DNA of 64,000 nt, from assembly GCF_000281045.1 (NCBI RefSeq), contig NW_008246087.1:258468-322467 (forward strand), given 5' to 3'. The translations under genes and the position numbers were made by a program. Positions 1 to 12,100 of the stretch are shown in pieces (the stretch's first letter is position 1; each line of letters starts with the position of its first letter). The notes beneath the pieces are model-generated. The model was given only the letters and a program-made list of their open reading frames with translations. It made no database searches and was not told where the DNA came from. The stretch is from Saprolegnia diclina VS20 (lineage: Eukaryota; Oomycota; Saprolegniomycetes; Saprolegniales; Saprolegniaceae).

Positions 1-1625
1 TCGTCGTCCAACTCGGTCGCAAAGAGAATGTTCTTCTTGAGCGTCGCGTGCTGGATCCAGGCTTCTTGGTTGACGTACGAGATGTTGCCGATAACATGGC
101 GGACACCACCGACTTGGTGGATCTCGCCGAGGATCGCACTCACGAGACTCGACTTGCCACTGCCGACGGGGCCGACCACGATCGTGAGACTGCAGGGTTC
201 GAGCTGCAGGTTGATGTTCTTGAGCGTCAGAGTTGACGGCGTCACCGCGTCGGCCTGAGCGTTGGCGTCGACAACAACGTCGGTCGTCGTCGATGCGTCC
301 GGTGCCGCCCAGCTAAAGTCCCCGTGGGCTATGTTGACCATGGCGTCGCCGGCTTCAATCGCGAGCACTTCGACTTCGTCCGAGATGAGGAACTTGCTGA
401 CGCGCTGGCAGGACGCAATCGCTTCGGCCACCGACATGACAGCAGTCGAGAAGATCGTGCACGGCATGCGCGCCGTGTTCATGTAGGCGAGCGCCGTGAA
501 CGAGATGGGGAGCGTGAGCTCATTGCCAAGAGCGACGTAGTACATGAGGCAGAGCGCAAGCGAGAAGACGGGGCCAATGTACATGAGCACGGTGTTGAAC
601 GTCCGGCGCGTTTGGTACGACTTCAGGAACGCGAGTTCGCGGAGACGGATCTCGGCCAGTTGCGCCTCCAAGCTCGCCTCCCACGCGTAGAGCTTGACGA
701 CGCGGATGCCCTGGAGCACTTCGTTGGTGAGCTTGACGCGCTCGGCTTGGACCTTGAGGAGGTCGCGGCGGACCTCGCCGACCTTCATGCCCGAGATGTA
801 CCCGACGTAGAGGAAGATGTAGATGGAGGCGGCGCCGATGAGGCCGACCTGCCACCCGAGCTCGTTCCCGACCATGACGAAGACTGCGCCGAGCATGATC
901 GGGCTCACAAATGCCCAGTAGCCGAGCATAAAGCCCATCGAGAGACGCTCGGCGTCGACGGACGCCATCGTGACGATCTCGCCGGTCGTCATTTCTTGCT
1001 TGGCAAAGCCCGAGAGCCGCAGCGTCTTGTAGCAAACCATGTCGATCATGATCGACTTGGCGTTGATACCGAGGTGCGACGTTGCGTACTGGGCGTAGTC
1101 GATGATCGTGACCGAGACGAACGAGAGAACCGTGAGCCAAATGGCGAGCGCGTACCCAGATGAAATGTGCAGCGACGTGTGGATCTCGGCGGCCACCGTG
1201 ACCGTGCGGTTGCCTTCGGTGACGGTCTTGGTGTCAGGCGCCTTGAGGAACTCGAGCATCGACTTGATGAGAAGCGGCTGCAAAAGCTGGAGGCCGGCGT
1301 AGAGAAAGAAGAGGAAAAAGCTAAACGAGACGCGGGACCGGAACGCGTACCACAGCGCGCGGTGAAACTTGGGCGTCGGGCGGTGCTTTTCCTTGTCCCA
1401 CTCGGTAATGAAGCGCGCATGGAGCTCTTGCGTCGTGTCGGCAAAGGGCAGCGGCCACACGTCGTCTTCGGTGAGCGTCTTCTTGGCGCCGCGCGTGATG
1501 AGCGGCGTGATCCAGCCCATGGTGCCGTTGACAAACCAGTTAGCGCGCTCGAGCGGGTGGGCCTTCTCGCCCCAGACGCTGGCCTCGACGGCCGTCGGCG
1601 ACTTGACGGCAGCGTACGATGTCAT
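1..1625 (-). CDS. ABC transporter, subfamily C (MRP-like), N-terminal part, runs off the window
   Basis: An uninterrupted frame reads leftward from an ATG at 1625-1623 to the window edge, so only about 541 residues are present. It holds the first transmembrane domain (hydrophobic segments around residues 95-430) and the start of NBD1, with Walker A GPVGSGKSS near positions 140-165. The protein begins MTSYAAVKSP, matching the start of the divergent neighbour at 3688. By family, ABCC proteins are ATP-driven exporters of conjugates and other amphipathic anions across plasma or vacuolar membranes; the substrate cannot be read from sequence. No intron is needed here, although the paralogue has one just before NBD1. 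The last part of the visible gene is nearly identical to the paralogue at nucleotide level. The remainder of NBD1 and the whole second half lie outside the window. Confidence 0.9.
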   Translation of the reverse strand, partial: MTSYAAVKSPTAVEASVWGEKAHPLERANWFVNGTMGWITPLITRGAKKTLTEDDVWPLPFADTTQELHARFITEWDKEKHRPTPKFHRALWYAFRSRVSFSFFLFFLYAGLQLLQPLLIKSMLEFLKAPDTKTVTEGNRTVTVAAEIHTSLHISSGYALAIWLTVLSFVSVTIIDYAQYATSHLGINAKSIMIDMVCYKTLRLSGFAKQEMTTGEIVTMASVDAERLSMGFMLGYWAFVSPIMLGAVFVMVGNELGWQVGLIGAASIYIFLYVGYISGMKVGEVRRDLLKVQAERVKLTNEVLQGIRVVKLYAWEASLEAQLAEIRLRELAFLKSYQTRRTFNTVLMYIGPVFSLALCLMYYVALGNELTLPISFTALAYMNTARMPCTIFSTAVMSVAEAIASCQRVSKFLISDEVEVLAIEAGDAMVNIAHGDFSWAAPDASTTTDVVVDANAQADAVTPSTLTLKNINLQLEPCSLTIVVGPVGSGKSSLVSAILGEIHQVGGVRHVIGNISYVNQEAWIQHATLKKNILFATELDD

Positions 1626-3687
1626 TGGTGCGAGGCAAGTTGGAGACTGATGAGCCACTCACGCCGAGGATTGCGGACCTCGGAACAGTGCCAGCTGGTG
1701 ATCTGATCGAGCGCCACGGCATCAACCGCCCCCAGCTGGCGAGCGCCTGTCCAAGCGCCGATCACACCAGCTGTGTTATTTTCACCTTGATCACATTTTT
1801 CACCTATTCCTTCCATTTCTCGTTCTCTGCAAGTCTGCACACAGGGCGCAGAATAGGGTTCGCGCCATGGCGGCGCAGTGTACTAGTATTGGAAAAGTGG
1901 GGCTTATGCTGTGCAGCTTTCATGAACACGCATTCCATCGGCAACGAACGCTAGTGCTTCGAGACAAGTGTTGCAGTCGATGCGTGCGCAAAGTCGACAG
2001 GTGGTTGCTCCTGCGTGTTTTTATCGTGTAGTTCTACCTAGGCCCTGCAAGTCCTTGGCCTCGGCTTTACGTATGTTTCGCTCAATTGCACAGGGGTGCT
2101 AGATCAAGGTACTCGTTATTGCTCAATGAGCTATTGTGGATGGCTGGCAAAGCTTCTTGAACCTCCGTTCACTGTGTAAGGTGGGGTGTACATCTACTAA
2201 GTACGGATCACTTTGAGCAGCGTACAGTAATGGGAGACGCATTGTTGTTCCCGACACTTGGGCTTCAGAGTTCTGTTGCGACGTACTGCGTGGGCTCATC
2301 TTTGATTGGTAGCTTGTGAGATAACCAGCGAGTGTTTTGGCGACGTTATCAGCATATATTGCACAATACAATCTGTTGAAAGGACCCTCTCGAGACTGGT
2401 CGCGCCTCGTGCACAAGACGAAAGAAATGCGCTCGCAGTCGCAGAGCGTGGTGCCACGTAGGAAGCCTTTTCACACGTGTGTGGTTTTTACCGTCGAGTT
2501 TCCGACACGACCACATGGCGGCTTTGACAAAGCACCTTCGTATTGCACGTGGGATTTACGTCCCAGTTGTTGACTTTGGCTGAGTGTAATGTGATTCCAT
2601 TTAAATAAAATCTGGCGAATGAACTTGGGTTTGTAGTCTTAATTAAAAAAAAAGCCAAGTTTGGGGCCTGTGGGACATGCACGTGTCGGAGGCAATCTAG
2701 GTGCTCCAACGAAGCCTTCGAGTTTCGAGCGAAGTTGCCGACCGGTAATCGCACAAAAATGGCGTGGACTACGACAACGCAGTCGCAGATTAGCGATCTC
2801 TGATGCCTGCCGTCATCGCTTCCTCCCAGACAGGCTGTGCCACTGATACTCAGAGATGAGGACGGCGTGTGTCCACTGGCACACGCGTCATCAGCAACGC
2901 TCGCTCTAGAGGCCGTAGCTGCTACGCCAACTACGTACCGGTATATGTATTTGCAAACTCGGCTAGAGTGGACCGTGCCTCCCGATTTCTATTGAGCTTT
3001 GTCGGTTTGATTCATGTACACAGCTGAGCTATTCATGTGAGGCTCTTGCAGCCATCGCGAAGACTCATCGCATCACACCAGGTGTGTGCAAGCGCAGTGC
3101 AGCAGCAAGATGCAGTGCGATGCAAATCGTTCAAAATGTATTTGCGACGACAGGCCGATGCCACGCCATGAAAATGGCAGAGCGTCGCTGACGTCGCCTG
3201 TTGTCGCTCCTGCCACAATCGTTTCCCTGTCATTCCAAGGTTGGATGCAACCACCGACACCATTGCCGCTCACCCAAGCCTTCTACTCTCATGTGTATCT
3301 AGGTGCATAGTGCACTAGACAATGTTGTACAATGAAGACTACAAAGATCTGTGCAATACTACATGCTAGTGTACAGTAGTGCGCGCAAGATCAACCGAAT
3401 TTCAAGATGCCAATCTCATCACCGATGGATTGACCAACGCTCGGAGGCCGAATGATGGTCCGTTAGCACCACGCCAACAGGAAGATCTAAAAGCCTTGCA
3501 TTGTCAACCCCACGTTAACACATGAAGCAGTTAGCTCGAGTAGCTTTTTGGACTTGGTTCTATGTTCGTAGTATTACGTCGATTCGCCAGCAGCGTATCA
3601 CTCCAACCTTGGGTCCGACACCTGTCGTTGTCGTTGTTGTCAGAACAAACACTTGATCTGAGTATACTTTCGAAACGCATTTCACAA
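1626..3687. other. Shared 5' intergenic region of two divergent ABCC genes
   Basis: About 2 kb separating two divergently transcribed transporters. I see only short ORFs with no coding character on either strand, no tRNA and no mobile element. It should contain both promoters. A weak initiator-like string (CATTTCACAAAT) overlaps the start codon at 3688. An upstream in-frame extension of the right-hand gene from 3562 exists, but the paralogue lacks it, so I treat it as leader. Confidence 0.55.
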
Positions 3688-6600
3688 ATGGCAGAGTACG
3701 TCGCAGTGCAATCGCCCAAGGCGAGCGCGCCACCCAAGGTCCGCGACGCCAACCCGCGCGAAACCGCGAGCTGGGTCTCGGTGCTCACGATCGCATGGAT
3801 GGACGGCCTTATCAAGCGGGGTGCGACGGCGCCACTCACCGAGGCCGACACGTGGCCGCTACCCGCCCATGACACGGCGCACGCACTCTACGACCGCTTT
3901 GAGAAGCACTGGGCGCTCGAGAAGATGAAGCCCGTGCCGCGGATCCATCTTACAATGTGGCACACGTTCCGCGCCCAGATCCTCGGGGGCCTGTTCCTCT
4001 ACTTGGCGTACGCGGGTATCATGCTCCTGCAGCCCATCTTGATCCAGTCCATCTTGCAGTACCTCGCTGAAGACCCGGTCGTCCACACGTCCATGCACAT
4101 CAACAACGGCTACGTGCTCGCGACGCTCCTCACGCTCCTCTCGTTTCTCTCGGTGACGCTCATCGACTATGCGCAGTACGCCAACACGCACACGGGCTGC
4201 AACGCCAAGTCCATTGCGATCGACATGGTCTTCCGCAAGACGCTTCAGCTCTCGGGATTCGCCAAACAAGAAATGACCACCGGCGAGGTCGTCACGCTTG
4301 CGTCCGTCGACGCCGAGCGTATCTTTATGGGCTTTAGCTTTGGCTACTGGGCTGTCATCGGACCCGTCATGCTCGTCGCCGTCTACATTATGATTGGCCA
4401 CCAACTCGGCGCGGTCGTCGGTGTCTGCGGCGGCGCCGTGATGCTTCTCTTCCTCTACATTGGCTTTGTCTCGGGACGCAAGGTCGGCGAGGTCCGCCGC
4501 GATATCCTCAAGGTCCAAGCCGAGCGCGTCAAACTCACCAACGAAGTGCTCCAGGGCATCCGCGTCGTCAAGCTCTACGCGTGGGAGGCCAGCTTGGAGG
4601 CGCAGCTGGCGGCGATCCGCGACCGAGAGCTCGTGCTGCTCAAGGCGTACCAGACACGGCGGGTGTTCAACACGGTCGTGTTGTACATTGCGCCCGTCAT
4701 CTCGCTCGCAATCTGCCTCATGGTCTACGTCGCTCTTGGCAATGAGCTCACGTCGCCCGTCGCATTCACGGCGCTTGCCTACATGAACATTGCGCGGTTC
4801 CCGTGCACGGTCTTTTCCACCGCCGTCATGATGACGTCCGAGATGGTCGCGTCGTGCCAGCGCATCAGCAAGTACTTGTCGTCCGACGAGATCGCGACCT
4901 CGAGTACGCGCTTCTCTCCTTTTGTGTGCTGTAGCTCAATGTGCGCTAGGTCTCGCGATTCAACAAGGCCCGTCGACAGTCGAGATGACAGACGCTGCGT
5001 TCAGCTGGGCCGCGCCAGCGACGGTCTCGGAGGCGCCGCCGCTTACGCTGCAGAACCTGACGTTTTCGCTGACGCCCGGGAGCCTCACGATCGTGGTCGG
5101 CCCCGTCGGCAGTGGCAAGTCGAGTCTCGTCAGCGCGATCCTCGGCGAGATCCACCAAGTCGGTGGTGTCCGCCACGTTATCGGCAACATCTCGTACGTC
5201 AACCAAGAAGCCTGGATCCAGCACGCGACGCTCAAGAAGAACATTCTCTTCCACTCCGACTGCGACGACGACTACTACAACGCGGTGCTTTCTGCATGCC
5301 AACTCGAGCCGGACCTTGCGATGCTACCGGACGGTGACGCGACCGAGATTGGCGAGCGCGGTATCAACTTGAGCGGCGGCCAAAAGGCGCGCGTGAGCCT
5401 TGCCCGCGGCGTCTACCACCGCAAGGCCGACATCTACCTCCTCGACGACCCGCTCAGCGCCCTCGACGTGCACGTGGCAACTGCGGTCTTTCACGAGTGC
5501 ATTCGCGGCCTCCTTGGGGGCAAGACGACGGTTCTGGTGCTCAACAGCCACTACCATTTTCTGCCACTCGCCGACCGTGTGCTGCTCATGGACAACGGGT
5601 CGATCGTCGGCGACGGCACGTACGAGTCGCTCAAGTCGACGTTCCCGCATCTGATGAACTTCACCGAATCGGGCTCGTCCACGGAAGACGCAGATGCCGA
5701 TAAGGTTGATAGCACGGACGACGCCAAGAAGACGGCCAAGCCGATTAGCCCGAAAAAAGGCGGCGGGCTCATGGACAAGGAAGATCGCGCCAAGGGTGCC
5801 GTCTCGGCCAAGACGTACAAGACATATTTTGGCTCGAGTGGCTACAACGGGTACTGTCTCTTCATGGACTAGCCCTCGGGAAGGCTAACTGTATATCCTG
5901 CAGGGCGGTCGTTGCAGCGTCCATCATCACGTTCTTTACGGTCTCGCAGACGGCGCTGGCCATGACCGACTGGTTCATGAGCTACTGGTCCAACCACACC
6001 ACCATGATGGCCAAGCTCTCGTCCGGGTACATCTACCTCGGGTGCGCGGTTGTCTCGGTCTTCCTCGTCTACGGTCGATCTCTGTACGTGCTCATGGTCG
6101 CAATCAAGTGCTCGCAGTCGCTCCATGCGATGCTCCTGCACAAGGTCATTGGCGCGCCCGTCCCGACCTTCTTTGACGTGACGCCCATGGGTCGTATCCT
6201 CAACCGGTTCTCGAGCGACTTGGACCAAACCGACTCGCAGCTGCCGTACTTTGGTCTGCTGCTCCTGCAGTTTCTCTTCCAGATCGTGGCGGTCCTCATC
6301 GTGTGCGTCATCTCGACGCCGTGGATTCTCGTCGTCTACGCGCCGCTCGCCTTCCTCTTTTACAAGGTGCAGCAGTACTACAACAAGACGTCGGGCGAGC
6401 TCAAGCGGCTCGAGAGCATCAGCCGCACACCGGTCGTGACCTTGGTCTCAGAGACGCTCAGCGGTCTCTCCACCATCCGCGCGTTCAACATGACGCAAAC
6501 CTTCCTCACCAACCAACGCGCAGCCTTGGACCACTACGTGAGCTTTTCTTTTCTCTACAACTGCTCGGCCCGCTGGTTCCAGATGCGTCTCGACTGGCTC

Positions 6601-7572
6601 AGCGCGGCAATCATCGCCGGCGTCGCCTTCATCTGCATTTTGACCAAAACCTCGATCGGTATTGCTGCCGCCGGCCTCACGCTGACGTACGCGTCGCAGC
6701 TCTCGGGCTTTCTCTCGCGGATGGCCATGATGCTCAACACAGTCGAGAACCTCATGACGTCGGTCGAGCGCCTCAGCGCTTACGAGGCCTTGCCTAGTGA
6801 AGATGACGCGACCGTGGATCGCGTCACGGTCGACGCGTCGTGGCCGGCGCAGGGTGTCATCACCTTTAACGACTACTCGATGCGGTACCGCGAACACCTC
6901 GACCTCGTCCTCAACCAAGTGTCGTTCTCGGTGCCGTCGGGCGCCAAGGTCGGCATCTGCGGCCGCACCGGCTCCGGTAAGAGCTCGCTCATGGCCGCGC
7001 TCTTCCGCATGGTGCCGAGCGCCACCGGATCGATTGCCATCGATGACGTCAACATCGCCAACGTGTCGGTGACGACGCTCCGGTCGCGGCTCACGATCAT
7101 CCCGCAAGACCCAGTGCTCTTCTCTGGCTCGTTGCGCTTCAACTTGGATCCGTCAGGGTCGGCATCCGACGACGAGCTCTGGACGGTCCTCAAGCAAGTG
7201 CACTTGGGTGACGGCATTGCGTCGCTGGACGACAAGGTGGCAGAGCGCGGCAGCAACTTTTCCGTGGGCCAGCGCCAGCTGCTCTGCATTGCGCGCGCTT
7301 TGCTCCGGAAGAGCAAGGTGGTCGTCCTCGACGAAGCGACGGCCAACATCGACCTCGAGTCGGACAAGCGCATCCAGGCGACCATCAAGGAGTGCTTTGT
7401 CGGTATCACGATGCTCATCATCGCCCATCGACTCGATACGATCATCGACTCGGACATGATTCTGGTGCTCGATGCGGGTCGTGTGGTCGAGTACGACACG
7501 CCGACGGCGCTGCTGGCGATTCCAGACGGGTCGTTCGCCAAGCTCGCCGAGCAGGCGCACCTCCAAATGTAA
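3688..7572 (+). CDS. ABC transporter, subfamily C (MRP-like) full transporter
   Basis: Three exons: 3688-4903, 4950-5850 and 5904-7572, with introns of 46 and 53 nt (the second has a CTAAC branch site) and all phases consistent, giving about 1,261 residues. Order is TMD1, NBD1 (Walker A GPVGSGKSS near residue 456, signature LSGGQ, Walker B IYLLDDP), a charged linker, TMD2, NBD2 (Walker A GRTGSGKSS near 1059, signature FSVGQ, Walker B VVVLDEA). There is no extra N-terminal TMD0, so it is a short MRP. The degenerate FSVGQ signature in NBD2 resembles the LSVGQ common in this family. The start at 3688 is chosen because it matches the divergent paralogue; an in-frame ATG at 3562 would add 42 residues of poor character. 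Export of conjugated or amphipathic compounds is the family role; the substrate is unknown. Confidence 0.93.
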
Positions 7573-8228
7573 AACCTTGTTTTGGGTTAATATCTATGTA
7601 TTATCAACCTCATTCTTATACTTCTGTGTGAAAAACGAAATGCCTAGTCCCCAAGTCGAGGCATTCGTTTACCAATGTATTGCGCGCGTCGGGCGCTGGT
7701 CGTTGATCACCGGGCGGCTTGAAACGTCTACTCCCCTGTGCACAACATGTGTCTTTAACCGAAACCATGCCGTCTCATTATTGTCTGTGATCGAAGAATC
7801 AAATTGTACACAATGTCACTTGTATCAGTAGTCATGTTGAAGAATCGCAGCGGTAAGAGACTTGCACCTTCTGTCCACACAAATGCCTGAACGACCCCTC
7901 GTCCAAGAACGTCGTGGCGACGGCGCCATAACCAAACCCAAGGTTCGGCTTCGACAAAACCATCTGGGGTGTCACACGCCCCCGCGTCACGTCACACGAT
8001 CCAGTGCTAGCGCGCCATGGAATTGATGTAAATACGTCGTCCCGAGGAGGTGTCGAATGCTCCGGATCGATGGACCAAGCCGTTCGCGGGTCGTCGGTCG
8101 AACCCAGGGGTAGGGTTGCATACAAACCGTCAGTCGACAAAAACAGATGGCGTTCCGATTCGACGCGTCCGCCTCGTGGAAGCTTCGATAGCGCGCTATT
8201 CATTTACGCTTTTCCCACGCAGCGGAAC
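7573..8228. other. Intergenic region
   Basis: About 650 bp between the ABCC stop and the thaumatin-like gene. No convincing reading frame or RNA gene is visible. It should hold the 3' end of the transporter transcript and the promoter of the secreted protein. Confidence 0.55.
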
Positions 8229-9089
8229 ATGCTCCACCGCCTTGCGCTGCTCACGGCCCTCGCGTCGGCGGCCGAATTTTCGTTCAGCAACAAGTGCAGC
8301 TACCCCATCAACCTCCACGGCGGCGGCTCGGTGCACCTCTGCGACATTGCGCCCGGCGCAACGACCAACTGCGGCGTGCGCCTCGAGGCCGGTCAACACG
8401 GGCTCTTCAAGCACACGGCGACAGACGAAGCCAACTGTACGTACTAAAATATCTGCCGGTGTGTATGGTGACGTGGCACGCTAGTGGTCGAGTTTTCGCT
8501 CGTGAACACGCCGGGCTTCAACTTTGTGTGGTATGACATTAGCAACATCCCGCCGGGCGTACGTTCTTATATCGTACTGCACCGGGGGCTCACCGCAATG
8601 TAGCCGGGCTTTTGCAAGAGCTACGACGACTGCAAGGCCAAGACGGGCGGCAAGTCGGGCTACAACGTTCCCGTGACCGTCACGCCCACCAAGCACAAGG
8701 GCAGCGGCACGTGCAACGAGCTCGTCGACCTCTCTCCAACGGCGCCCGACACGTACCTCTTTCCCGAAGACAACACCAAGACGCACGCGTGCCCGATGGA
8801 CGAAGCCTTCCTTGTGACTTTTTGTCCCAACGGCGGCGGTGGTGACGGCGCGTCATGCGGGCGCGTCGAAGCCAACATCGACTACTTTGGCAACGACATT
8901 GGCCACTCGCTCGTCTCGGGCGACCACGCGGCGCAGGCGGCTGCGTGCTGCGCGTCGTGCAGCGCCATGCAAGGGTGCGTCGGGTACACGGTCAACCAAG
9001 GCAACTGCTGGCTCAAGTCGTCCATGAACAACCCGTCGTCCAGCTCGACGGCCTTTTCGTCCCGCCGGAAGAGCCACCTGCGCCGATAA
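8229..9089 (+). CDS. Secreted thaumatin-like (osmotin) protein with C-terminal PAN/Apple-type module
   Basis: Three exons, 8229-8436, 8485-8558 and 8604-9089, with 48- and 45-nt introns, encode 255 residues. Residues 1-15 are a signal peptide (MLHRLALLTALASAA). The next ~150 residues follow the thaumatin pattern: opening strand FSFSNKCSYPINLH, central VEFSL...YDISNIPPG, GYNVPVTVTP and a late TFCP block, with many cysteines. After a glycine linker, a Cys-rich region (about 175-235, with CCASC, GCVGYT and NCWLKSS) looks like a PAN/Apple carbohydrate- or protein-binding module. Thaumatin-like proteins bind or cleave beta-1,3-glucans in several lineages, and PAN modules occur in oomycete cellulose-binding proteins, so a cell-wall role is a reasonable inference. 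The C-terminus is Ser/Arg-rich and lacks a GPI-type tail. Confidence 0.82.
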
Positions 9090-9172
9090 ATGAAGCAACC
9101 CATTGACGATACGCAAGAGAAAATATGGATTATTGATGGAGTCACGGTGGGAAGTGGGGTTGAGCGCTGTGC

Positions 9173-12100
9173 TCAGTTGCCGTCCGTTGGCGTTGGCGTC
9201 TCGGTGACGGCAGAGCTACTGCCTGCTCCTGCCGGTGGATTTGCGGCTACAGGCTCCGTCGGTGCAGGCGCTGGCGTCGGCGTTGGCGTCTCGGTGACGG
9301 CAGAGCTACTGCCCGCTCCTGCCGGTGGATTTGCGGCTACAGGCTCCGTCGGTGCAGGCGCTGGCGTCGGCGTTGGCGTCTCGGTGACGGCAGAGCTACT
9401 GCCCGCTCCTGCCGGTGGATTTGCCGCTACAGGCTCCGTCGTTGTCGGTGGCGGCGCGTCGGCCACTGACGAGCTGCTTCCCGACGTCGATGACGCTTCT
9501 TGCGTCGCGCGGGGTAGCTCTGTGGTCGATGCTGGCGGTGCCGTACCGCTACCACTGGAGCTCGCGGTCACTGGCGGTGCTGTAATGGTGTCGAACGAGC
9601 CCGAGCCGCTGCCTGAGGCCGTGGCATTCGTCGAGCTGTTGACACTTGGTAGAGGAGTACTACTGGTTGCCGTCGGCGCTGGGCTGCGAAAAGGAATGTG
9701 GTAGCACTGGTTGTCCATCCAAGTCGAAAATATGTAGTCCAAGTTGCTGTACAACGCGCTCGTCCACGAGCGCAGCCACGACCACCTACCGTATAACCAC
9801 GCTCGTATACGCAAGGTTTACTGAGGGAGCGTACGACAGGGGCCACGGGTGCCACATGTCGAGAATGTCGTTGGCCAGCTGCAGCAGATGCGGACCCTCG
9901 ACGCACAGCGACGCGTTGGGCGCAAAGAGGTTGGACAAGTTGTCCTCTACCAGATGCTGCGTATAGATACACAAAGTCATTGTAGTACGTGTCATGGGGT
10001 ACGTCGACCAGACCGGAAACGTCGCGAGCCAGGACCACAGCGCATTCCATGCGTCGCCGCAGCCATCGAGTGCACAGTTTGTCGCATTGTACAAGGAGAA
10101 GGACCGGCCCGACGTCGTCACCACCGTCTCGCCGGCCCAGAGCGCACTCACTTGGCTCGAACTCACTTGCAGTGACCACAGAATCTAAATCGGTGTTGCG
10201 ACACAGCACCAAGCGCACCGCAAGTTTACCGGTTCAAACCACGCCGTCGAGACAAGAGGCGGGGCCAGTTGCGCGAGCAGCGCCGACGTACACGGGGTCG
10301 ACGACGCACACGCCGGTGCGGGTGCACAGAGCGCCGAGAAGAACAAACTGGTGCCTTTGCGCACGAGCTGCGTCGCATTGTCGACCGAGTAGTTGCTCTG
10401 CAGCACTGCCTCGAACGGGTCGCAGCAGCCACCTGATGCGGTCTCAGCACCCGCAAACACGAAAGCAGAGCGATGGAACAGTACCGGCCGCTTCGAAAAG
10501 CCTCGCGATCGTCGGCGCGACTACTGTCTCAATGCACGCCTTGCCTACACATCATATTCGTTGGGCACAAGTACTATCATGACACTAGACCGTGGGTTGT
10601 GTAGAGCGGGCAGACGTCGGCGGTATAAGCGACCTGGAGAGCGGACGCGTTCGACATGTTGAGCAGCGACGTCCAGGGGTAGGCCACAAAAGCGGCGCAG
10701 TGCACGTCATTGAGCACCAACTCCACGGACGCGTTCATGACAACGCCAGGAATCGAAGCGAGGCACGTCACCGCGGTGGCCGGTAAGAAGGTCGCCACGA
10801 GTCGCTCGATCTGGGCTTCGGTCTCGATCGCCAGGTGTCCGAGGTAGTCCGAGCCGCTGAGGAAGCTGGACGTGAGGTTGAAATCGGTTGCGCATTGCGT
10901 CACGGTCCACAGCGGATCGTACATCACTACACAAGTATGCCTATAATGACGGCGACAATATTGCTATCGTAGTACAAGAGCTTGAGAGACTCGGTGTCCA
11001 TGCATAGGCGTCGTAGGGCACGACGTTGACGCGCAGGCTGCCGGTCGAGAGCACGGAGCGCACCGCGTTGAGCGGCTCCACAAGCGTCGGAAGCGCCAGT
11101 GGCGGCATCGCCGTGTACTGTATTTGAAGCTCCTGACGCGAGGCAAGCCAAGTCATGTCGACAGTCGGTCGGACATTCAAAGGTACACCCGCATACACCT
11201 ACGTCGTTGAATGGCAGCATCATCGACATTGGTGTATCGTACTGTTGCCTGCACCACCGACGCCAGGACCGAAAAGTTGGTCGAGGCTGAGACATTCGGG
11301 AACGCATAGTTGGTCGACCCCACGGAAACAACGAGGCGCGTCAACGTCGTCGACAGTGCCACCGTGTCACGCACCACGGTTGAAGCCACCGAGAACGTCA
11401 CAGCACTGAAGACACTCGACGTGTCGGGTGCGCCGAGCCAGTTGAGCGGACACGCGTTCACGCCGAGGCACTGCATTCCCGCCACATACTTGGCCCACGC
11501 CGCCATTGTCGTGGGTGTCGCGTCCTACACCAATGACGTATCCGACCAGCGAATCGATTAGAAGAAGTACCGTGGTGTTGTGGCAAAATGCAAACGCCGG
11601 GAGCAGGTCGGCCGAGTTGCCGACACCCGCCGCCTGCAGCGCTGTGAGGAAGGCCGGGGACCACGTGAACCGCTCCAATGGCGTTGGCATAGATGTAGCG
11701 GACAAGCACGCGCTGAGCTGACGACACGTAGGCTCACTGCGGCATTGCAAGAAGGCATTTTGACACCCGAGGCAAGCCGCTATGTCATTGGTTCAGACGT
11801 GGAAGCATGAGCAGGTACCGTGCGCACCGCTCGGGGCATAAGGCTGACGCGCCGAGACATCGCGGAGCGTCAGCGTCACGGTGTAGGCGTTGGTGATCGC
11901 GTACGTTGCGTCGAGTACGTCTGGCCGGTTGTTTTGCATCGATACTTGCGTCGACGCCGTCGACGTGTCGACGCACACGGTCAACGCGTCGTCGCTCATC
12001 GAGAGTAGCAGTACATCGTACACTTGCTTGAGATGCACGCAAAACGCCATCGCTGATGCAGAGGCGTCTGCATTCAGAAATGCCCACTGCGTCGTTCGGT

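Noticed and set aside
28-258. Plus-strand ORF beginning MFFLSVACWIQ, matched by an antisense ORF at 4960-5244
   Set aside because: Both are reverse-strand shadows of the same NBD1 segment in the two ABCC paralogues; their similarity only reflects conservation of the true coding strand.
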